Shown one piece after another: positions 32,355 through 38,747 of a stretch of DNA of 48,675 nucleotides; position 1 is the first letter of the stretch; each line of letters begins with the position of its first letter. Source of the stretch: Actinomycetota bacterium (GTDB taxonomy: Bacteria > Actinomycetota > Actinomycetes > S36-B12). The notes under the pieces are model-generated. The model was not told where the DNA came from and searched no databases. It worked only from the letters and a program-made list of their open reading frames with translations. Made by a program: the position numbers and the translations under genes. The DNA lies in assembly GCA_030645615.1 (NCBI GenBank), contig JAUSNB010000010.1:1-48675 (forward strand), read 5' to 3'.

Positions 32355-33434
32355 GTGCCCCAGCAGTCCAGCCCTCTCGACGAGGCGGCCCTGCGCAGCC
32401 GCGTCCAGGCGGTCGTCGACGAGGTCCTGGCCCACCAGTCCAGCGTGCTCGCCGGTGTCAGCGACGACCTCGTCCCCATGGTCGAGGCGCTAACCGCGCT
32501 GCTGGCCGGCGGCAAGCGGCTGCGTCCGGCGTTCTGCTACTGGGGCTGGCGCGGGGCGGGCGGCCCGGGCGACTCTGACGACGAGGCGCTGCGCGCAGCC
32601 GCATCACTGGAGTTCCTGCAGGCCTGTGCGCTCATCCACGACGACGTGATGGATGGCTCCGATACCCGTCGGGGGCTGCCCTCGGCGCACCGCCGCTTCG
32701 CCGGCGTCCACCGCGGTGCGGAGTGGCTCGGCTCTCCCGAGTCGTTCGGCATCGGGGCCGCCATCCTGCTCGGCGACCTGTGCCTGTCGTGGGCCGACGA
32801 GGTGCTGCTCGGCTGCGACCTGCCGGCCGATGCCCTGCGGCGCGGCAAGGTCGTATACGACGAGATGCGCACCGAGTTGATGGCGGGGCAGTACCTTGAC
32901 TTGCTCGAGCAGGCCAGGGGCGGCGGCTCCGTCGAGCGGGCGCTCAAGGTGGTCCGCTACAAGTCCGCCAAGTACACGATCGAGCGGCCGCTGCACCTCG
33001 GCGCCGCCCTGGCCGGGGCGGGCGAGGACGTCATCGCCGCGTACAGCGGCTACGGCCTCCCGCTCGGCGAGGCCTTCCAGCTGCGCGACGACATCCTCGG
33101 CGTCTTCGGCGACCCCGCCGAGACCGGGAAGCCCGCCGGCGACGACCTGCGTGAAGGCAAGAGGACCGTGCTGGTGGCCATCGCCGTCGAGCGCAGCACC
33201 CCGGCCCAGGCCGGCCTCATCCGCCGCCACCTCGGCGACCCCGGTCTCGACGAGGCCGGCGTGGCCACCCTGCGCGAGATCATCAGCGCCACCGGCGCCC
33301 TCGACCACACCGAGGAACTCATCGAGCGGCTGCTGGCCGAGGCCTTGGGCGCCCTGGACACCACGGATCTCGAGCCCACGGCGCGTGGCGTCCTCCACGG
33401 CCTCGCGTACGCGGCCACCCAGCGGACCGTGTGA
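32355..33434 (+). CDS. crtE: geranylgeranyl diphosphate synthase (polyprenyl synthetase)
   Basis: 359 residues. The first aspartate-rich motif is LIHDDVMDGSDTRRG (D96, D97, D100) and the second is QLRDDILGVFGD (D245, D246), with GGKRLRPAFCYWGWRGA upstream and KPAGDDLREGKRT near the end, the standard layout of trans-prenyltransferases. The large size and the downstream carotenoid genes point to GGPP production by condensing IPP onto allylic diphosphates. It overlaps the desaturase gene at TGATG. In gene order it corresponds to idsA2 (Rv2173) of M. tuberculosis, so it may also supply polyprenyl precursors for cell-envelope lipids. Confidence 0.9.
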   Translation: MPQQSSPLDEAALRSRVQAVVDEVLAHQSSVLAGVSDDLVPMVEALTALLAGGKRLRPAFCYWGWRGAGGPGDSDDEALRAAASLEFLQACALIHDDVMDGSDTRRGLPSAHRRFAGVHRGAEWLGSPESFGIGAAILLGDLCLSWADEVLLGCDLPADALRRGKVVYDEMRTELMAGQYLDLLEQARGGGSVERALKVVRYKSAKYTIERPLHLGAALAGAGEDVIAAYSGYGLPLGEAFQLRDDILGVFGDPAETGKPAGDDLREGKRTVLVAIAVERSTPAQAGLIRRHLGDPGLDEAGVATLREIISATGALDHTEELIERLLAEALGALDTTDLEPTARGVLHGLAYAATQRTV

Positions 33435-34948
33435 TGCGCACGGTCAAGGGCCCGACCGACAACGTCGTGGTCGTGGGAGCCGGGCTGGCCGGCCTGTCCG
33501 CGGCGATGCGGCTGTCCGGGGCGGGGCGGACCGTCACGGTCCTCGAGCGCGAGGCCCTTCCCGGCGGCCGCGCCGGACGGCTGAACCTCGACGTCGCGAG
33601 CGGCACCTACCGGTTCGACACCGGGCCGACCGTCCTCACCATGCCCGACCTGATCGCGGACGCGTTCGACTGCGTTGGCGAGGAGATGTCCGATTGGCTG
33701 ACCCTCGACCCGGTGGCCCCGCTGTACCGCTCGTTCTATCCGGACGGCTCCGTCCTCGACGTGCACGCGGACGTCGACGAGATGGCCGACGAGATCGACC
33801 GCGTCATCGGGCCGGAAGAGGCGTCCGGCTACCGCCGATACGTCGACTTCGTGTCGAGGCTCTACCGCTACGAGATGAAGGACTTCATCGACCGCAACAT
33901 CGACTCACCGCTCGACCTGCTGACCCCGGACCTCGCGAGGCTGGCGGCGATCGGCGGCTTCCGCAAGCTTGCGCCGAAGGTCCGGCAGTACCTGAAGGAC
34001 CCGCGCACCGAGAGGATCTACTCGTTCCAGGCCATGTATGCGGGGCTGTCGCCCTACGACGCCCTGGCGATCTACGCGGTCATCGCGTACATGGATTCCG
34101 TCGCAGGTGTCTTCTTCCCGCGGGGAGGCATGCATGCGGTGCCGACCGCAATGGCCGCCGCCGCCGCCAAGCACGGCGTGACCTTCCGGTACGAGACCGA
34201 GGTCACGTCGGTGGAACTGGCCGGCGACCGCGCCGTGGCGGTGCACACGTCGGGTGGGGAGCGGATCCCTGCCGACGCCGTCGTCCTGAATCCTGACCTT
34301 CCCGTCGCCTACCGCGACCTGCTCGGTCGCGAGCCGTGGTCGGTGCGCCGGCTGGCCTACTCGCCTTCCTGCTTCCTGCTGCTGGCCGGGTCCTCGGCTT
34401 CGTACTCGAAGATCGCCCACCACAACATCCACTTCGGCCGGTCGTGGCGTGGAGTCTTCGATGAGTTGATCGACCAGCAGCGGCTCATGAGCGATCCGAG
34501 CATCCTCGTCACCAACCCGACCCACTCGGACCCGTCCCTGGCCCCCAACGGCAAGCATGTCTACTACGTCCTGTTCCCGACGCCGAACCTCGATGCCCCG
34601 ATCGACTGGCGGGAGACGGGTCCTCGATATCGCGACGAGGTCGTCCGGACGCTGGAGGAGCGCGGCTACATCGGCTTCGGCGATGCGATCGAGGTCGAGG
34701 ACGTCACGACGCCGCTCGACTGGCAGGCGCGCGGGATGGAGCGTGGCGCCCCGTTCGCCTCGGCGCACACCTTCGGCCAGACCGGGCCCTTCCGGCCCGG
34801 CAACATCTGGGGCGAGAACGTCGTCTTCACCGGCTCCGGGACCCAGCCGGGGGTGGGCGTTCCCATGGTCCTGATCTCCGGCCGGCTGGCCGCGGAACGA
34901 ATCACCGGCAAGGATTCGTCATACCGGTCCCGCGCCCGCCGGTCGTGA
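33434..34948 (+). CDS. crtI: phytoene desaturase
   Basis: 504 residues. The N-terminal FAD motif is VVVGAGLAGLSAAMRL with VLEREALPGGRAGRLNLD, then RFDTGPTVLTMPDLIADAF, the conserved central IYAVIAYMDSVAGVFFPRGG, SKIAHHNIHFGRSW, and the C-terminal GSGTQPGVGVPMVLISGRLA flavin motif. These are full-length CrtI signatures: it converts phytoene to lycopene (or a less desaturated product) in the membrane with FAD. The ATG overlaps the crtE stop by TGATG; a GTG at 33431 is an alternative. Downstream genes overlap by 4 bp. Confidence 0.92.
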   Translation: MRTVKGPTDNVVVVGAGLAGLSAAMRLSGAGRTVTVLEREALPGGRAGRLNLDVASGTYRFDTGPTVLTMPDLIADAFDCVGEEMSDWLTLDPVAPLYRSFYPDGSVLDVHADVDEMADEIDRVIGPEEASGYRRYVDFVSRLYRYEMKDFIDRNIDSPLDLLTPDLARLAAIGGFRKLAPKVRQYLKDPRTERIYSFQAMYAGLSPYDALAIYAVIAYMDSVAGVFFPRGGMHAVPTAMAAAAAKHGVTFRYETEVTSVELAGDRAVAVHTSGGERIPADAVVLNPDLPVAYRDLLGREPWSVRRLAYSPSCFLLLAGSSASYSKIAHHNIHFGRSWRGVFDELIDQQRLMSDPSILVTNPTHSDPSLAPNGKHVYYVLFPTPNLDAPIDWRETGPRYRDEVVRTLEERGYIGFGDAIEVEDVTTPLDWQARGMERGAPFASAHTFGQTGPFRPGNIWGENVVFTGSGTQPGVGVPMVLISGRLAAERITGKDSSYRSRARRS

Positions 34949-36498
34949 CACCGTCGTCCACCTTCGTGCTCCGGCACGGACTGCCCGGCGTGGCCGGGAC
35001 GGGCCTCATCGCCATCGGCGCACTCGGGGTCGGCTGGCTGCCGCCTAGCTCCAGCATGATCGACACCCCGGTCGTAGCGATCCTGCACACGTCGCTCGCG
35101 GGTTCGATGGCCGCTCGGGCACTCGTCATCATTGGCCTGGCCATCCTGCTGCAGGCGTGGCTGGTCATCGGCTACGAACTGCTCTCGCGCAGCCGTGCCA
35201 GCGTGGTCACGTCGACCAGGGACATCGCGAAGGTCCTGGCCCTGTGGTGCGCTCCCCTCCTGCTCGCCCCTCCGCTGTTCAGCCGGGACGCCTACTCCTA
35301 CTACGTGCAGGGCCGGGTATTCGCGCAGGGCCATGACCCGACGACAACGGGCGTCAGCGTCGTCCCGGGATGGTTCGATGACGGCGCCGACCCCACGTGG
35401 GTCGAGTCGCCCACGCCATACGGGCCGCTCTTCCTCGCGATCGAACGCAACGTGGCCGAATTCGCCCATCCCAACGCCTACCTGGGCGGGCTGATCTTCC
35501 GGCTCGCCGCCGTGGTCGGGGTCGTGCTCATCGCCTGGTTCCTGCCGCGCCTCGCACGGCTGCACGGCATCGACCCGGCCCGCGCCCTGTGGCTGGGGGT
35601 GCTCAACCCCGTGGTCCTCATGCACTTCATCGCGGGAGCCCATAACGATGCCCTGATGGTGGGGCTGGTCGTCACCGGGCTGGCCCTTGCCGCGGAACGC
35701 TCCTGTGTCTGGGGGGCCGTGGCCGTGTCGCTGGGGGCGGCCGTCAAGCCGATCGCGTTGCTGGCCCTGCCCTTCACCGGCTTGCTGTGGGCGGGGCGAG
35801 AGGGTTCGTGGCTGGACCGCGTACGGGCCTGGCTCTCCACTGCCCTCGTCGCCGCTTGCACGCTCGCGTCAGTCTTCCTCGTCGTGGGTGCCGGTGCGGG
35901 AGTCCTCTCGGCCGCCTTCCGCACTCCCTCCGGGGTGCTGACCTGGCTGTCGCCGACTACCGCCATCGGAAGGCCCATCGGGCTCCTGCTGACATCGGCC
36001 GGCCTGACCGCCGACGCCTCCACGGCACTGTCCGTCGTGCGTCTGCTCGGGCTGGCCGTCGCCCTGCTCGCCGTGGCCTACCTCGTCCTGCGGCCCGGCG
36101 GCCGGAGCCCGGTGCGCGGAGCCGCTCTCGCGTTCGGCGTGGTCGTCCTGCTCGGTCCCGTGGTCCAGCCCTGGTACCTGCTGTGGTTCCTGCCGCTGTT
36201 CGCCGCCACCGGACTCTCCGTGCGCGAGCTCCGACTCGCGGTCTTCCTCACGGGCGTCTTCACGGTGCACGGGATGATCGAGAGCACCATCAACGCCGAC
36301 AACCTCACCGACATCTCCGACACCATCACCTTCGCGGTCGCGATAGGCATCGTCCTCGTCCTGCTCCTGGCCAGCCCGCGCGAACGCATGCTGGCGCTGG
36401 GACCGCCTGGCGTGGGCGGCCTCATGCCGCAGGATGAGGACGCGTCCAGCCGCGCGGACGCGATGCGATGGCCGGCCGATGCGAGGATGCGCTCGTGA
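34945..36498 (+). CDS. polyprenol-phosphate-mannose-dependent alpha-1,6-mannosyltransferase (MptA/MptB-like)
   Basis: 517 residues with about 12 transmembrane helices. The GT-C-type motifs are PLFSRDAYSYYVQGRVFAQG (D-x-Y loop, first extracytoplasmic loop), SPTPYGPLFLAIERNV and PVVLMHFIAGAHNDALMVGL, then PVVQPWYLLWFLPLF. This pattern is that of MptA/MptB, which extend mannan on the outer face of the membrane from polyprenyl-phosphate-mannose in actinobacteria with lipomannan. The GTG start overlaps crtI by 4 bp and the crtB start overlaps by 4 bp, so it is inside the carotenoid operon. Orthology to MptA is supported by gene order. Confidence 0.82.
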   Translation: MTPSSTFVLRHGLPGVAGTGLIAIGALGVGWLPPSSSMIDTPVVAILHTSLAGSMAARALVIIGLAILLQAWLVIGYELLSRSRASVVTSTRDIAKVLALWCAPLLLAPPLFSRDAYSYYVQGRVFAQGHDPTTTGVSVVPGWFDDGADPTWVESPTPYGPLFLAIERNVAEFAHPNAYLGGLIFRLAAVVGVVLIAWFLPRLARLHGIDPARALWLGVLNPVVLMHFIAGAHNDALMVGLVVTGLALAAERSCVWGAVAVSLGAAVKPIALLALPFTGLLWAGREGSWLDRVRAWLSTALVAACTLASVFLVVGAGAGVLSAAFRTPSGVLTWLSPTTAIGRPIGLLLTSAGLTADASTALSVVRLLGLAVALLAVAYLVLRPGGRSPVRGAALAFGVVVLLGPVVQPWYLLWFLPLFAATGLSVRELRLAVFLTGVFTVHGMIESTINADNLTDISDTITFAVAIGIVLVLLLASPRERMLALGPPGVGGLMPQDEDASSRADAMRWPADARMRS

Positions 36499-37427
36499 GC
36501 GCCCGCGAACTCGACGCCGCGGGCATCGTCGACCCGCGCGTGCGCGAGTCCTACGAGCGGTGCCGCGAGCTCAACGCCGCCCACGGCAAGACGTACTACC
36601 TGGCGACCCTGCTCCTCCCCCCCGCCAAGCGGCCATACGTCCATGCCCTGTACGGCTTCGCCCGCTACGCGGACGAGATCGTCGACGACCTCGCGTCCAC
36701 CCTGAGCCAGGCCGAGAAGTCGGAGATGCTCGGGGCCTGGGGCCGGTCCTTCCTCGACGATGTCGAGCGCGGCCGGTCGGATGACCCCATCTGCATCGCC
36801 GTGGTCGACACGGTCAAGCGCTGGCAGATCCCGCTCGAGCACTTCGACGCCTTCCTGCACTCGATGACAATGGACCTGACGGTGACCGAGTATCCGACCT
36901 ACCGGGACCTCTACGAGTACGTGTACGGGTCCGCCGCGGTCATCGGCCTGCAGATGGTCCCGATCCTCGAGCCCACCACGCCCGAGGCCTACCCGCGGGC
37001 GACGGAGCTAGGCGTGGCCTTCCAACTGGCCAACTTCATCCGGGATGTAGGCGAGGACCTCGACCGCGGCCGCGTCTACCTCCCCCTCGACGACCTGGCC
37101 CGCTTCGGCGTGACCCGCGCAAACCTCGAGGCCCGCCGCATGACCCCCGCGGTCCGGCAGGCCATCGCCTTCCAGGTGCAGCGGGTCCGCGACCTCGAGC
37201 AGTCCGCGCGCCCCGGGATCGAGATGCTGCATCCAGCGTCTCGAGACTGCATCGAGGCCGCGCGCATCCTTTACTGCGGCATCGTCGACGAGGTGGAGCG
37301 CAACGACTACGACGTGTTCTCGACGCGGGCGACCGTGCCTATGCGCCGGCGCCTGTCTGTCGCCGGGCCGGCCCTGGTGCGCGCGCGGCGCGCCCGAAGG
37401 CGCTACGGCCCCGGTAGCACCGGCTAG
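36495..37427 (+). CDS. crtB: phytoene/squalene synthase family protein
   Basis: 310 residues. The two aspartate-rich motifs are DEIVDD (60-65) and DVGEDLDRGRVYLP (184-197), with AAHGKTYYLATLLLPPAKRP and YGFARYADEIVDDLA upstream, as in CrtB. The enzyme condenses two GGPP molecules to phytoene. The GTG at 36495 overlaps the mannosyltransferase stop by 4 bp, preferred over an upstream ATG at 36468 that lies inside the neighbour. The final bases overlap the convergent crtYd by 4 bp. Context with crtE and crtI makes a phytoene, not squalene, product likely. Confidence 0.92.
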   Translation: MSARELDAAGIVDPRVRESYERCRELNAAHGKTYYLATLLLPPAKRPYVHALYGFARYADEIVDDLASTLSQAEKSEMLGAWGRSFLDDVERGRSDDPICIAVVDTVKRWQIPLEHFDAFLHSMTMDLTVTEYPTYRDLYEYVYGSAAVIGLQMVPILEPTTPEAYPRATELGVAFQLANFIRDVGEDLDRGRVYLPLDDLARFGVTRANLEARRMTPAVRQAIAFQVQRVRDLEQSARPGIEMLHPASRDCIEAARILYCGIVDEVERNDYDVFSTRATVPMRRRLSVAGPALVRARRARRRYGPGSTG

Positions 37428-37804
37428 GGGCGGCGCCAGACAGGCGGGCCCGATGCCGGCGTCCGATCGATCCCGCGTCGCCCCCACCACACCCACAATG
37501 AGAGCGACAGGACCACCAGCGCGAAGCCGAACAACAGGTCCTCGACCGGGGCGAATGCCAGCCGGCCGTCGCCGATGAATGGGGGGGCTCCGTCGACCGG
37601 CGAGGACCCCCCGATGATCGCGGAGCCGTCGTAGCGCACGATCCCGAAACCCGTGAACATCGCGTTCGTGACCAGTTGGAAGAACACGATGATGGCGTAC
37701 GACACCCAGAACACCCGCCGCCCCAGCAGTCGCGTCCGCAGCACGGCGAGGTCCACGACGGCCACGAGCACGACGGCCGCCAGCCCGAGTTGCGTGTACG
37801 TCAT
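37424..37804 (-). CDS. crtYd: lycopene cyclase subunit CrtYd-type (second half)
   Basis: 126 residues with three predicted helices: YTQLGLAAVVLVAVVDLAVL, RVFWVSYAIIVFFQLVTNAM and VEDLLFGFALVVLSLSLWVW. The lycopene-cyclase-domain pattern (TNAMFTGFGIVRYD, FAPVEDLLFGFALV with the catalytic acidic PxE-D/E pair) identifies it as the C-terminal half of the heterodimeric cyclase. Together with CrtYc it forms a beta- or epsilon-ring at an end of lycopene. The ATG overlaps the crtYc stop by 4 bp. It converges on crtB with a 4-bp overlap. Confidence 0.83.
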   Translation of the reverse strand: MTYTQLGLAAVVLVAVVDLAVLRTRLLGRRVFWVSYAIIVFFQLVTNAMFTGFGIVRYDGSAIIGGSSPVDGAPPFIGDGRLAFAPVEDLLFGFALVVLSLSLWVWWGRRGIDRTPASGPPVWRRP

Positions 37805-38151
37805 CGCCCGCCCGATCCGGGAGCCTCGTCCCCGGCGGGCCATCCCTTCACGCTTCGAACCGCCTCCAGGGTGAGCACGGATGCCAAGGGGATCGTGATG
37901 AAGAACAAGATCTCGTCGACCGGCACTGACCCCGGTGCGTACAAGCCGAGGATCCGGTCCGTGTCGAACCACCAGTGGCCCTGGCTCACCGCGTACGCGT
38001 CCCATGCGAAGAACACCGCCACGACCGGTGCGATGGTCAGGGCCAGCCGCCGCGGTCGGGCCAGCACCCGGGTGCGCAGGCCGACCTCGAGCCACAGGCA
38101 GCCGAGCAGCACGAAGCCCAGGACGGCGACGTAGGCGAGGTGGGTGGGCAC
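37801..38151 (-). CDS. crtYc: lycopene cyclase subunit CrtYc-type (first half)
   Basis: 116 residues with three helices: HLAYVAVLGFVLLGCLWLEV, LALTIAPVVAVFFAWDAYAV and VPVDEILFFITIPLASVLTL. Conserved lycopene-cyclase-domain features are RRLALTIAPVVAVFFAWDAY, GHWWFDTDRILGLY and the PVDE active-site segment followed by LFFITIPL. Both subunits are needed for activity in Brevibacterium and Corynebacterium. The GTG start is preceded by TAGCGT 8 nt upstream. Minus-strand operon crtYc-crtYd, divergent from the AAA ATPase gene. Confidence 0.83.
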   Translation of the reverse strand: MPTHLAYVAVLGFVLLGCLWLEVGLRTRVLARPRRLALTIAPVVAVFFAWDAYAVSQGHWWFDTDRILGLYAPGSVPVDEILFFITIPLASVLTLEAVRSVKGWPAGDEAPGSGGR

Positions 38152-38159
38152 GGTTCACG

Positions 38160-38165
38160 ACGCTA
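38160..38165 (-). promoter_or_regulatory. -10 element TAGCGT, candidate leaderless start of crtYc
   Basis: TAGCGT on minus lies 8 nt before the GTG at 38151, facing the plus-strand element at 38171-38176 across 5 bp. Confidence 0.45.
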
Positions 38166-38170
38166 CCGAA

Positions 38171-38176
38171 TAGCCT
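38171..38176 (+). promoter_or_regulatory. -10 element TAGCCT, leaderless start of the AAA ATPase gene
   Basis: TAGCCT lies 6 nt before the GTG at 38183. Only 31 bp separate the divergent start codons. Confidence 0.5.
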
Positions 38177-38182
38177 GCCTGC

Positions 38183-38737
38183 GTGGACCGCCGAGTGCGC
38201 AGGATCGGGCTGCTCGGCGGGGAATGCTCGGGCAAGACCACGTTGGCGGAACGGCTCGGCACCGCGATGCCCGGCTGCGTCGTCCCCGAGCACCTGCGCG
38301 ATTTCGTCTCGACGATGGGTCGGCCGCCGCACGCGGACGAGCAGGCGGGCATTCTGGTCGAGCAGCGCGCGGCCGAGGACAGGGTCGCCGAGGCGTGTAC
38401 CGACGACACGGTTGTCGCCGACCCGGCCGTCCTGATGACCGCCGTGTACAGCCTCGCCTACTTCGACGACGACTCGCTGCTCGATCAGGCGATCGCGCAC
38501 GCGCGTGCCTACTCGCTGCTGATCTGGTGCGACATCGACCTGCCATGGGTGCCCGAGCCGGGCCAGCGCGACGGCCCCGAGCACCGCGCCCGAGTCCACT
38601 CGCTGATCGGCGACCTCGTGCGCGAGCGACTCCAGCCGGCAGGGATCGACGTCGTCCGGGTGAGTGGTCCGACCGAGGCCCGGGTGGCAACCACGCTGAG
38701 GGCGTGGCGCCACCGGGGGTTCGCCGCGCCAACCTAG
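38183..38737 (+). CDS. AAA family ATPase resembling the NadR ribosylnicotinamide-kinase domain
   Basis: 184 residues. Walker A is LLGGECSGKTTLAERLG (12-20), with VVPEHLRDFVSTMGRPPHAD and QRAAEDRVAE in the positions of the NadR kinase lid, VVADPAVLMTAVYSLAYFDD and YSLLIWCDIDLPWVPEPGQR (Walker B-like Asp and R-D motif). The family (AAA_28) includes nicotinamide riboside kinase and unassigned small-molecule kinases. This protein lacks the NMN adenylyltransferase and HTH domains of NadR. The start is set by the -10 element; the stop TAG is part of the next gene's -10. Confidence 0.78.
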   Translation: MDRRVRRIGLLGGECSGKTTLAERLGTAMPGCVVPEHLRDFVSTMGRPPHADEQAGILVEQRAAEDRVAEACTDDTVVADPAVLMTAVYSLAYFDDDSLLDQAIAHARAYSLLIWCDIDLPWVPEPGQRDGPEHRARVHSLIGDLVRERLQPAGIDVVRVSGPTEARVATTLRAWRHRGFAAPT

Positions 38738-38740
38738 ACT
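38735..38740 (+). promoter_or_regulatory. -10 element TAGACT overlapping a stop codon (leaderless start of the Ser/Thr kinase gene)
   Basis: TAGACT lies 7 nt before the GTG at 38748. Its TAG is also the stop codon of the AAA ATPase gene. Confidence 0.5.
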
Positions 38741-38747
38741 CGCAAGG

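Noticed and set aside
24514-38151. C50 carotenoid pathway (decaprenoxanthin or sarcinaxanthin type)
   Set aside because: The heterodimeric cyclase fits, but no lycopene elongase is present in the window; CruF and the GT2 point to a C40 glycoside.
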